Positions 7,120 to 14,887 of a DNA stretch of 20,935 nt are shown piece after piece. This DNA comes from CAYUYV01 sp050331455 (lineage in GTDB: Bacteria; Pseudomonadota; Alphaproteobacteria; JAJFIK01). The DNA lies in NCBI GenBank assembly GCA_050331455.1, contig JBHJGV010000090.1:1-20935 (forward strand), in the 5' to 3' direction. Under the pieces are notes generated by a model, which did not search any database, was not told the origin of the DNA, and worked only from the letters and a program-made list of their open reading frames with translations. How positions within the stretch are numbered: the first letter of the stretch is position 1; every line of letters starts with the position of its first letter. The position numbers were made by a program, and so were the translations under genes.

Positions 7120-8319
7120 ATGATGAATATGTTTTTTTTGATGGCTCTCGCGTCGGCCCTCGCCTGGCTCGTTTTGCTGTTCGCCCGCGGGGGGTTTTGG
7201 CGGCCGGGGCCGTGGCTTGAGGATGGCGAGACGGCGGAGGCCCTCGACGCCTGGCCTGAGGTCGCCGCGATCCTTCCGGCCCGCGACGAGGCGGCCGTCA
7301 TCGGCCAGGCCATGGCGGGTCACGCGACCAGTGCCTATCCCGGCCGGCTCAGCCTGATCGTGGTCGATGACGCGAGCAACGACGGCACGGGTGCGCTCGC
7401 CCGGGAGGCGTTCGATGCCGCGCTGCCCGACGCGGCGACGGACCGGCGCAGCCTCCTCGTCATGGATGCGCCGCCGCTCGAGGCGGGCTGGACCGGAAAG
7501 CTCGCGGCCCAGCAGGCCGGTCTCAAGGCCTCCCACGATCTGGCACCAGGCGCTCGCTATGTTCTGTTGACGGATGCCGATATTGTTTTGGGTCCGGACG
7601 TGTTGAGCCGGCTGGTGGCCAAGGCGGTCCGGGAGCGCCGGGCCCTCGTGTCAGTGATGGCGCGGCTCGACTCCCGAGGGTTTTGGGGCAGTCTCCTGAT
7701 CCCGGCTTTCATTTTCTTTTTCCGCAAGCTCTATCCCTTCCGGCGGGTCAATGCGCCGGAGGATCCCGTCGCCGGGGCGGCCGGCGGCTGCATGCTCGTG
7801 GATCGTTTCGTCCTGGAGCGCGCCGGCGGATTCGCCGCGATCCGCCGGGCCCTGATCGATGATTGCACCCTCGCCCGGCTCATCAAGGGCGACCCGCCGG
7901 CGCGGTCGATCTGGCTGGGCCACGACCCCCAGGTCGTCAGTCTGCGGGACAACCGCTCATTTTCGTCAATCTGGTCCATGGTGACCCGCACGGCCTTCGC
8001 CCAGCTCCATTATTCCGTGTCTCTCTTGGTTGGGACCCTCATCGGCATGACCGTGATCTATCTGGCCGGTCCCCTCGCGGTGCTGGGCTGGCAGTGGCAT
8101 GGCAGTTGGCTCGCCCTCGGTGCCGGCGCCGTGGCCTGGGGCCTCATGGCTTTCGCATACCGTCCCACCGTCCTTCTTTACGGACAGCCGGCCCTTGCGG
8201 CCCTGGCGCTGCCCCTCGCGGCGGCGCTCTACACTCTGATGACCCTGTCGTCGGCCTTATCCCATTTCGAAGGTCGTGGCGGCGCCTGGAAGGGACGGAC
8301 CTATCCGGGGCGTCATTGA
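7120..8319 (+). CDS. hpnB: Hopanoid-associated glycosyltransferase HpnB (family 2)
   Basis: This 399-residue membrane-anchored family 2 glycosyltransferase resembles HpnB. A hydrophobic N-terminal segment (about 4-22) is followed by the GT-A domain: ILPARDEA (51-58), VVDDASNDGT (81-90) and the DAD metal motif at 152-154. The catalytic-base region is DDCTLARLIKG (247-257). Further hydrophobic segments lie at about 303-325, 329-347 and 358-380, followed by the family-typical end GGAWKGRTYP. HpnB is found in hopanoid loci and is thought to glycosylate the hopanoid side chain; its exact substrate is not settled. The start is ATG at 7120 (or the next codon) after CAGGATAACAC. It is divergent from hpnC across 185 bp. 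Confidence 0.9.
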   Translation: MMNMFFLMALASALAWLVLLFARGGFWRPGPWLEDGETAEALDAWPEVAAILPARDEAAVIGQAMAGHATSAYPGRLSLIVVDDASNDGTGALAREAFDAALPDAATDRRSLLVMDAPPLEAGWTGKLAAQQAGLKASHDLAPGARYVLLTDADIVLGPDVLSRLVAKAVRERRALVSVMARLDSRGFWGSLLIPAFIFFFRKLYPFRRVNAPEDPVAGAAGGCMLVDRFVLERAGGFAAIRRALIDDCTLARLIKGDPPARSIWLGHDPQVVSLRDNRSFSSIWSMVTRTAFAQLHYSVSLLVGTLIGMTVIYLAGPLAVLGWQWHGSWLALGAGAVAWGLMAFAYRPTVLLYGQPALAALALPLAAALYTLMTLSSALSHFEGRGGAWKGRTYPGRH

Positions 8320-8335
8320 CGCGCGGGTGGGTCTT

Positions 8336-8356
8336 CGCGGGCCGAGACGGCCCGTG
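8336..8356. terminator. Candidate hairpin between convergent hpnB and hpnA
   Basis: CGGGCC and GGCCCG form a 6-bp stem (8338-8343 and 8349-8354) with a GAGAC loop; further pairing extends it by two positions. It sits in the 56-bp space between two convergent genes, where a bidirectional terminator is expected. No T-run is present, so support is weak. Confidence 0.3.
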
Positions 8357-8375
8357 GGACAAAACAGAAACCGGA

Positions 8376-9425
8376 TCAATCCGCGCGGGTCAGTTTCGGC
8401 ATGGGGCGGATGATATGGCCATGGTCCCGGGCCCAGATCAGGGCCTCCCGCAGGGACTCCCGCATGGGCCGGACGGTGAAGCCAAGATCCGTGCGGGCCT
8501 TTGCGCTATCGAAGTGGATCCGCCGTCCCGCAAGACGCACCCCGGTCAGCGGCGCCCGGGGCGGTCGGCGTGTCACCATGTCGGCCAAGAATTCAGCCAT
8601 GGCGCCGGCCATCAGGGCCAGCGGATAGGGGGCCCGGGCCGACGGCATGGTCCGGCCCGTCATGTCCCTCAACACGTCCAAGAGATCCGCCATGGATATG
8701 TTCTGCCCGCCCAGGAGATAACGCTCGCCGGGTCGTCCCTTGTCCCGTGCGGCGATCATGCCCTGGGCGAGGTCGCGCACGTCCACGAGATTGTGGACGC
8801 AGTCCAGATAGGCGGGAATCTGACCATTCACCAGGTCGACGATCATCCGTGTGGGCGCAGTCAAATGGTCGTCCCCCGGCCCGATGGGCAGGGTCGGCAA
8901 GACGGCCGTTACGGAAAAATCCGGTGCGTTGGCGGCGAGGGCCGCCTGTTCCCCCAGCAGTTTCGAGCGCGGATAGGGCCCCAGCATCTCGTCGGCTGTT
9001 AGGTTGCGGTTCGTTTCGTCAAGCGAAATCGGCGCCCGCCCCATATGCCTGCCGACCAGAACCGTAAGGCTCGAGACATGGATGAACCGGCGCACGCCGG
9101 CGGCCCGTGCGGCCTCCAAAACGATCCGCGTGCCCTCGAAATTGACCGTCTCGAATGCGCTTTTGTTCCGCAGCCAAAGCTGGGCATTCGCCCCGGCGTG
9201 GAAGACCGTGTCCATGCCCGCCATGGCCCTGGCCACGGCATCCCGGTCGGTGATGGATCCGGTGACGGACTCGACGCCCTCCACGGCAAGGCGGTCACCG
9301 GCGATGTCGAGGCTGCGGACGGAGCCTCCTTCGCAGGCCAGGGCCTCCACAAGATGGCGACCCACAAAGCCGGCGCCGCCGGTGACGAGACTGGCGCCGG
9401 GCGGTCGGCGATCCGTTTGCGTCAT
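8376..9425 (-). CDS. hpnA: Hopanoid-associated sugar epimerase-like protein HpnA
   Basis: HpnA is an extended short-chain dehydrogenase/reductase of the NAD-dependent epimerase / dihydroflavonol reductase type, common in hopanoid loci. The 349-residue product has the Rossmann motif VTGGAGFVG (glycines 16, 19, 22), HVSSL near 116-120 and the catalytic YxxxK at Y151-K155 (YPRSK). The family-typical middle and C-terminal motifs PIGPGDDHLTAPTRMI, GERYLLGGQNIS and DLGFTVRP are present. An in-frame ATG at 9500 lies inside the upstream gene. The ATG at 9425 is preferred because it has GAGGGGACC upstream and begins one base after the stop of the preceding gene. It is therefore the third gene of an operon with the sulfotransferase and PON-like lipoprotein. 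The reaction in vivo is not established. Confidence 0.88.
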   Translation of the reverse strand: MTQTDRRPPGASLVTGGAGFVGRHLVEALACEGGSVRSLDIAGDRLAVEGVESVTGSITDRDAVARAMAGMDTVFHAGANAQLWLRNKSAFETVNFEGTRIVLEAARAAGVRRFIHVSSLTVLVGRHMGRAPISLDETNRNLTADEMLGPYPRSKLLGEQAALAANAPDFSVTAVLPTLPIGPGDDHLTAPTRMIVDLVNGQIPAYLDCVHNLVDVRDLAQGMIAARDKGRPGERYLLGGQNISMADLLDVLRDMTGRTMPSARAPYPLALMAGAMAEFLADMVTRRPPRAPLTGVRLAGRRIHFDSAKARTDLGFTVRPMRESLREALIWARDHGHIIRPMPKLTRAD

Positions 9426-9426
9426 A

Positions 9427-10689
9427 TCAGGTCCCCTCTGTTGGTGCTTGCGGTTCCGTTTCCGGTGGCCGGCAGACAAGGAGGCCCGGGGCGCCCACAC
9501 TGCCCATCAGCACGATGTCCTGCCGCCGAGCGGCCACCGTGACCGCGGGAAAGCCCTCGCCAGCCGTATCGTGATAGACCGTGCGGGTCTGCGCCTCGGA
9601 CAGATCCACCTCGACCACCTTGGCCGGTGCGCGGGTCGTGTTGAACCAGCGCCGGCGGTAGAACCCGACGCTCAAAAGGGAGGGATGAACGGCCGCGAGC
9701 ACGTGATTGTCCGAATTCATGATCAGATTGTCCGGGCCCCCATCAAGGGACAGGCGTCCGATGGGCCGCCCGGCATTGCCGGCAATCATCCGCTCCAGGT
9801 CATACACGAGGAGCGCCTTTTCCCGCGTGGCCGCGACCACGACCCGGCGCTTGCTCCGGTCGATGACAATCCCATTGGCAAAGCCGATACCGCCGGCCAC
9901 CGGCACGGGTGCGCGGGACAGGCCGCCGTCCGGCGTCAGGGTCAGGCGCATGACACTGGAGCGCTTGAGCGCCAGTATCTCTTCAAGCGCAGCCCAGACC
10001 CGGCAGGAGCCATGGTCCCGCGTGACGAGGAGTGTCCGTGGACCGACAATGGCCACGTCATTGGCCTGACACAGGTCATCGTGGAAAATGCGCGAAATCT
10101 CGTCGAGCCGGCCGTCATTGATCGCGTAGAGCACCACGCCGCTGCGCCGCTCGAGGCGTGTGCGTACGGGGACATATTTGTGGACCACCGCCGCGAGCAG
10201 GGGGCGCCCCAGGGGTGTGTCGTAAAGATCGAGGCCGTGGGGCCGGAAATCCACCGTGCCGACAAAGGCGCCCGTCAACTCCCGGACAGCAAGAGTCGGG
10301 GGCGGCCCCGGATCGGCCACCGCATCCGAGACCCGGTCGAGGTCGAGGGCATAGATACCGCCCCGGGGCAGGCTTTCCGCGCGGCGCAGGCTGCCGCCGC
10401 CGTCGGCCTCCAGGGCATCGTCAAGGGCGAAGCGGTCATAGGCGGACAGATAGGCGATCCCTGTCCGGGGATTGATCACCAAATCCTCGATGCCCCGGAT
10501 CGGCACCTGGCCGAAGCGATCCACCAGATTGATGGCCCGGCAATCGCCCAGCGCCCAGTCGGGCTCCGGATCGGGTGCCGAACAGCCGGTGAGGAGAAGC
10601 GTGCCCACGAGGCCCGCCAATGCTCGTCTCCTCCGTGTCCAGACCGCCTCCCGCCTTGCCACCCGGTTAGGACTGACCGGGCCTGGCAT
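9427..10689 (-). CDS. Paraoxonase/arylesterase-like lipoprotein (six-bladed propeller)
   Basis: This predicted lipoprotein has 420 residues. The N-terminus has several arginines, a hydrophobic stretch and the lipobox LTGC with the lipidated Cys at 36. The mature part resembles serum paraoxonase/arylesterase beta-propellers, calcium-dependent lactonases and esterases. The motifs for the calcium ligands occur in order: GIEDL (E68, D69), HGLDLY (H151), QANDVAIVG (N210, D211), FANGI (N272) and GPDNL (D320, N321). It probably acts on a lactone or ester in the periplasm or at a membrane surface. The start is uncertain: ATG 10689 overlaps the sulfotransferase stop by 23 nt, and a GTG nine codons downstream is also possible. 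A longer frame to 10848 lies inside the sulfotransferase gene and is unlikely. It is translationally close to hpnA (1-nt gap). Confidence 0.78.
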   Translation of the reverse strand: MPGPVSPNRVARREAVWTRRRRALAGLVGTLLLTGCSAPDPEPDWALGDCRAINLVDRFGQVPIRGIEDLVINPRTGIAYLSAYDRFALDDALEADGGGSLRRAESLPRGGIYALDLDRVSDAVADPGPPPTLAVRELTGAFVGTVDFRPHGLDLYDTPLGRPLLAAVVHKYVPVRTRLERRSGVVLYAINDGRLDEISRIFHDDLCQANDVAIVGPRTLLVTRDHGSCRVWAALEEILALKRSSVMRLTLTPDGGLSRAPVPVAGGIGFANGIVIDRSKRRVVVAATREKALLVYDLERMIAGNAGRPIGRLSLDGGPDNLIMNSDNHVLAAVHPSLLSVGFYRRRWFNTTRAPAKVVEVDLSEAQTRTVYHDTAGEGFPAVTVAARRQDIVLMGSVGAPGLLVCRPPETEPQAPTEGT

Positions 10690-11755
10690 AACCCCACTTT
10701 TCGATGAACCGCCCGAGATGGGATTCGACCAGATCGGCCATCTGTACGCTGTACTCGAACCGGTTCTTTTCATAGCTGCGGACACTGTCGAGATAGGTCT
10801 GGAAGATGGGCCGCATGGCTTCGAAGGAGCCCAGATCCAGCGCGTCATAGATATGCTCCAGCGAACCCAGGGGGTTGCGGTCCAGTTCTTCGTATCGCAA
10901 TTCCGTGTAAAGATGGCGCGGCAGGCGCGCCAGATCCTCTTCCATCTTCTCCATCATCCGGGCATAGACCGTCAGGATGGCCGAGTCGATGTCCACATGG
11001 TCATAGGGCTGGAGGGCAAACTGCTTGAGCAGTTTGGAATAGAAATTCCGCATCGAGATGAACACTTCATACGGATTGCGCAGAATGTGGATGTAGCGCG
11101 CATCCGGCATCATCGTGTGCAACCGGTCGACCCGCGCTGTGTAAACCGGATTCTTGATCAGAAGGCGCTTGTGGCCCTGGTGCAGAGAAAGCTTGCGCAT
11201 GAAATACAGGAACGTGTCCTGCCAGGCCTTGATCTGCGCTTCGGTCAAATGATCGAAAAACAGTCCTTCGGTCAGGTAGGATTGGAAGCGCTGCGGAAAG
11301 TAAATCGCGTGGTAGAATGAGAGCGGCGTCATATTGGCCAGCGCGATTTCGTCCTCCTGGGGCGAGGTGGGCAGCACGGGCACATTGTCGATGTAACGGG
11401 TCTCCGGCAGGGCCCGTTCCAGGAAGGGGCGCATGACCCGGCCAATGCCCATCAGGTCCCAGGGCAGACCCGTCGCCAGGGGGGGGACATAGCCGAAATT
11501 CGCCTGACTCATCACATTATAGAGATGGGTCGTCCCGCTGCGCCAATGGCCGATGATGAACACGGGCGGGGTCATGTCGTCGAGCGCAGGCAGGCGATTC
11601 GACAGCGCCCAGTATTCCATGGCGGTCATGGGCAGGCGCCCCAAGGCGGCAAGCCAGATGGCCGAGGCTTCGGCCCATTTGGACGGCGGAATGCCGCCGC
11701 TTTGGGCGAACACGCGCCACAGGGTTCCAAGATCGGCACCGCTGAGTGGATGCAT
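10667..11755 (-). CDS. PAPS-dependent sulfotransferase family protein
   Basis: The 362-residue product carries the two PAPS-binding elements of sulfotransferases. The 5'-phosphosulfate loop is FIIGHWRSGTTHL (about 66-78). The 3'-phosphate site is ILRNPYEVFISMRNF, with R226 and S234 in the usual Rx7S spacing. A conserved LLIKNP lies at about 198-203. The family transfers sulfate from PAPS to a hydroxyl or amine of a small molecule, lipid or glycan; the acceptor cannot be read from the sequence. No signal peptide is seen, so it is probably cytoplasmic. The start at 11755 is preferred over an ATG at 11917 because it has GAGGATCCC upstream and the extra 54 residues look non-coding. It is the first gene of the operon with the PON-like gene and hpnA. 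Confidence 0.85.
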   Translation of the reverse strand: MHPLSGADLGTLWRVFAQSGGIPPSKWAEASAIWLAALGRLPMTAMEYWALSNRLPALDDMTPPVFIIGHWRSGTTHLYNVMSQANFGYVPPLATGLPWDLMGIGRVMRPFLERALPETRYIDNVPVLPTSPQEDEIALANMTPLSFYHAIYFPQRFQSYLTEGLFFDHLTEAQIKAWQDTFLYFMRKLSLHQGHKRLLIKNPVYTARVDRLHTMMPDARYIHILRNPYEVFISMRNFYSKLLKQFALQPYDHVDIDSAILTVYARMMEKMEEDLARLPRHLYTELRYEELDRNPLGSLEHIYDALDLGSFEAMRPIFQTYLDSVRSYEKNRFEYSVQMADLVESHLGRFIEKWGYARPGQS

Positions 11756-12046
11756 GGGATCCTCGTAAAAATGGGCGGTTCCGCGGCCCTGCGTTTGCAG
11801 GGGCGAACCTTCCCTCAGGCTGGGCCCTTGGGCCAGGACATGATGATCGGCGCGGGTGGTGCAGCATTGCCAGCGCCCGGTCAAGGACCGGGCCGGCCCT
11901 GTTCCACCCAAACCCAAACAAGGCTACAAGAGTGCCTCATGGGGATCTTGGCGGAAATCGGACCGGCTGCGGGTCTCACTGTGCTCCACACATTCGCTGC
12001 GACCATAGCGGTGTTGAACGGGGCGGGGAACTGGACACACCGGGAA

Positions 12047-12988
12047 ATGGGGTTTTCTGTGAAACGACACGTCTTGGGAAGATGTCTTTTTGGCTTTATG
12101 GCCGCTGCCATGCTGATGGCGGCGCCGGCCCAAGCCACCATGGTTGGCCGTGCTCCGGCCAATGAGCGATTCGAGGCCACCGGCGAGCTGGGCCTGCATT
12201 ATACGAAGCGGGGAGAGGCGCTGCTCGATGTGGCCATGAATTACGGCCTCGGTTTTGTGGAGTTGCGTGCGGCCAATCCTGAAATCGACCCCTGGCTGAT
12301 CCCGGAAGGCACGCCGATCATCCTGCCCATGCAGCATCTGCTGCCGGATCGGGCCGAATGGGGCATCCTGGTCAATCGCGGCGACCTGCGCCTTTACTTC
12401 TTCCCGAAAGGCAATGGTCCGGTCCGGAGCTGGCCGATTTCCACGGGCCGGGAGGAATATGAGACGCCCCTCGGCCTGCAACATGTCACGCAGCTCACCC
12501 GGAACCCGACCTGGATTCCGACGGCGACGCACCGGTCGGAAGATCCGACGGTCCCGAGCCGGGTTCCACCGGGCCCGGACAATCCACTGGGCAAGTTCCG
12601 GGTGCGGGTCGGCTGGGACGGTTATGCCATCCACGGCACGAACAAGCCGGAAGGCATTGGCCGGCGGGTCAGTCGCGGCTGCATTCGCATGTATCCGGTG
12701 CACATTGAAGAGCTATTCGATCTCGCCAAGGTGGGAATGCCCGTGGCCATCTCCCACCAGCCGGTCAAGTTCGGCTGGATCGGCGACGAGCTTTACGTCC
12801 AGGTCCATCCCAGCGCGGAAGAAATCGACCGGCTCGAGTCAGGCCAGAAAATGGGGCCGCATAAGCTCGACACGCTGTCCGAACTCGCCTTCAAGGCCGC
12901 GGGCCGGGAGGTGGGCCGGGTGAACTGGCATGCCCTTTTCACGGCTGCCGATCAGCGGCGCGGTCTGCCGGTCCGGATCACCAAGTGA
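12047..12988 (+). CDS. Secreted L,D-transpeptidase with LysM domain (YkuD family)
   Basis: This is a 313-residue exported cell-wall enzyme. An N-terminal signal peptide (positive start VKRH, hydrophobic core FGFMAAAMLMAAP, cleavage near AQA-T) is followed by a LysM-like peptidoglycan-binding segment at about 47-95 (GELGLHYTKRGEALL to PEGTPIILP). The YkuD domain follows at about 105-235. Its catalytic motif is present: IHGTN (195-199) and SRGCIRM with nucleophile C212. Such enzymes form 3-3 crosslinks in peptidoglycan or attach lipoproteins to it. ATG 12047 is used; a GTG four codons later also works. The long in-frame extension back to 11525 runs antisense into the sulfotransferase gene and is rejected. 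It is divergent from the sulfotransferase. Confidence 0.9.
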   Translation: MGFSVKRHVLGRCLFGFMAAAMLMAAPAQATMVGRAPANERFEATGELGLHYTKRGEALLDVAMNYGLGFVELRAANPEIDPWLIPEGTPIILPMQHLLPDRAEWGILVNRGDLRLYFFPKGNGPVRSWPISTGREEYETPLGLQHVTQLTRNPTWIPTATHRSEDPTVPSRVPPGPDNPLGKFRVRVGWDGYAIHGTNKPEGIGRRVSRGCIRMYPVHIEELFDLAKVGMPVAISHQPVKFGWIGDELYVQVHPSAEEIDRLESGQKMGPHKLDTLSELAFKAAGREVGRVNWHALFTAADQRRGLPVRITK

Positions 12989-13004
12989 TCCGGATGCCGC
13001 TCAT

Positions 13005-13055
13005 CCCGTGAGTGGAAGGGCCCCGTGAGTGGATGGGCCCCGTGAGTGGATGGGC
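13005..13055. repeat. 17-bp tandem repeat, three copies
   Basis: Three head-to-tail copies of CCCGTGAGTGGATGGGC are seen (13005-13021, 13022-13038, 13039-13055). The first differs by one base. They fill the space between two convergent genes. They may arise by replication slippage; no function is evident. Confidence 0.85.
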
Positions 13056-13102
13056 TATGGCGCATGCGCATTCGAGGGCGTCTCGTCCCAGGGGCCGAGC
13101 CG

Positions 13103-14710
13103 TCAAATGTGATCCCCGTGGCGGGGCAGGACGATCAGAAGAGTCTCGCGCAGATCTTTCCAGAAACCGGCGGCCGAGGCCATGGCGAGCAGCGCGGCGC
13201 AGACCGGCAGAAGAAAGATGACCCGCCCGCCATAGCGGTTGGCCGGTTCTGAAACGGCGCCACACGCGACCGCATTGGCGGCGATCCCTGCGAGGACAAT
13301 CAGCACCAGGAGCCGCAGGTCCCGGGGCACCCGGCTGGCCGGCCAGACCAGAAGCAGCGCGACGATCCCGAAAGACACACCGTAAACGAGGCCATGAAGG
13401 CCATGGAGCCAGCCGGTCCAGCTCTGGTCCGGCGACAAGGCGCTGTCGTCGGCCACCTCCAGCAGGCTCGCATGGCGCTCGCCGGCATTGTCGCCGGATG
13501 CGAGGGAGCGGGTCAGCGTGTCCTCGGTCAGCGTGGCGCGGACATCGAAGCGCTGGAGCTGGTCCAGGCTGTTTTCAAGCATGGCCAAGGTCTGGCGGAC
13601 CGGATAGGTGCGCAGCACCGTAAAAAAGAACTGCCGGTCCTGGGCGCCCAACTGGACCTTGGTGTCATTGCTGATCGGGCGGTAAAAGCCCTCCGCCGGA
13701 TCCTTGGAGAACAGGAACCGGTTGGGCGTGCGGACCGGTTCGGTGTGCGCAAAGGCGCAGGCTGCAATGGCCGGGTCCGGACAGTGTTCTTTCAGATAGG
13801 TCGTGCCCGGACCATCGAAAAGGGTGCGGACGGTGAGGAAGGGTAGGGTGGTTGCTTTTTCCTGCGGCGCTCCTGTGCTCTCAGCGGCTTTGACATAGAC
13901 GGATTGGGCGATGAGGGCCGCGACAAGGGCGAGGCCGAGGGCGCCCGGAGCGCGCCACCAGCGCTGCTCCCGCTGGATCAGCGCGGCCAGAAGGGCGAGG
14001 GGCACCAGGGCGGCCAGAATGGCGAGGTGGCTGAGATGCATGACCGCTCCCCCGACACATAATGCGAGGGCCAGCGCAAGGGGAATCCGGTCAAGGCGCG
14101 CCCCGAAAACAGCGATCACCGCAGCCGACAGGATGAGGATCGGTGCGAAAATATCCGGCATGGCATAGGCCACGTAAAAGGGCGCCGCGCCAAGGGCCGC
14201 CGCCGTCAGCATCACGCCGGTCAGGCGCAGCGCCTGCGCGCCTTCCCATTGTCCGCGAAGGGCCAGTGCCGTCAGACCCATGGCGAGGGCAAGACCGAGG
14301 AGGTTGACGAATACAATGCCGTCGAGGGAGGCGAGGCCATCCGTCAGCCGCAGGAGAAGAGCATAGTAAATGGAGCGGTTGACCATGACCGGTTCGACGC
14401 CAGGCGTGTCAGGGCCCGGTTTCACCGCGTCTGCGTTGATGCCTCGGGCGTCCGGCGTAGTGCTCGCTGGTGCTGCCGGGCCGGGATCCTCTCCGCGGAC
14501 CGGGCCCGACCCTTCGCCAAGCAGGACGGACAGGACCTCCTGACCCGCATTGAAATAGGAAATGGTGTCCCAGTAAAGGGTCGGTCCCCGATTCAGGCCG
14601 AAGACGATTAAATTGAGAATGAGACCGAGACCCAGGATGACACTCGCAGGGGGCAATCCGGCATCGCGGCGTGGGGTCAAGACCCACATCCGATGGTCTG
14701 CGCGTGCCAT
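13103..14710 (-). CDS. Polytopic membrane protein, possible GT-C-type glycosyltransferase
   Basis: The 535-residue integral membrane protein has an N-terminal membrane segment (about 22-40) followed by YWDTISYFNAG. An acidic motif in the first periplasmic loop of this kind is typical of GT-C / family 39-like glycosyltransferases. A Pro/Gly/Asp-rich insert follows at about 65-110. Then come several hydrophobic segments to about 270, a large soluble loop (about 275-430), and three C-terminal membrane segments ending NRYGGRVIFLLPVCAALLAMA. I do not recognise the family with certainty. It would act on a polyprenyl-linked sugar if the GT-C reading is right. It is divergent from a family 2 glycosyltransferase, which fits an envelope glycan role. 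ATG 14710 is used; 14689 is also possible. Confidence 0.65.
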   Translation of the reverse strand: MARADHRMWVLTPRRDAGLPPASVILGLGLILNLIVFGLNRGPTLYWDTISYFNAGQEVLSVLLGEGSGPVRGEDPGPAAPASTTPDARGINADAVKPGPDTPGVEPVMVNRSIYYALLLRLTDGLASLDGIVFVNLLGLALAMGLTALALRGQWEGAQALRLTGVMLTAAALGAAPFYVAYAMPDIFAPILILSAAVIAVFGARLDRIPLALALALCVGGAVMHLSHLAILAALVPLALLAALIQREQRWWRAPGALGLALVAALIAQSVYVKAAESTGAPQEKATTLPFLTVRTLFDGPGTTYLKEHCPDPAIAACAFAHTEPVRTPNRFLFSKDPAEGFYRPISNDTKVQLGAQDRQFFFTVLRTYPVRQTLAMLENSLDQLQRFDVRATLTEDTLTRSLASGDNAGERHASLLEVADDSALSPDQSWTGWLHGLHGLVYGVSFGIVALLLVWPASRVPRDLRLLVLIVLAGIAANAVACGAVSEPANRYGGRVIFLLPVCAALLAMASAAGFWKDLRETLLIVLPRHGDHI

Positions 14711-14887
14711 GGCTACCGCTCACTTACCTTAAGTCCCCAATCCATGCCCCTTGAATAAAGGGCGGACGGGCCGATTCCGCCTAACCAAACGTACAGGCCC
14801 CCAAGCGTCCCCATCAATACTATCCTCTGCGCGGGACGACGTGATAAAGCCATGCACGGGGTTGAGAGGCGGACGATCAGGGAAACC

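Noticed and set aside
9004..10707. 567-codon open frame antisense to hpnA and the PON-like gene
   Set aside because: The opposite strand has clear family motifs; this frame has none.
11756..11917. Upstream 54-residue extension of the sulfotransferase
   Set aside because: No conserved residues. The internal ATG at 11755 has a better ribosome binding site and fits the family N-terminus.
11525..12046. 174-codon N-terminal extension of the L,D-transpeptidase
   Set aside because: It runs over the sulfotransferase gene in antisense and precedes a clear signal peptide at the chosen start.
13056..13102. GCGCATGCGC palindrome near the end of the membrane protein gene
   Set aside because: Ten-base GC palindromes are expected by chance in this base composition.
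14818..14823. TACTAT as a -10 box for the family 2 glycosyltransferase
   Set aside because: No -35-like hexamer at 16-18 nt upstream.
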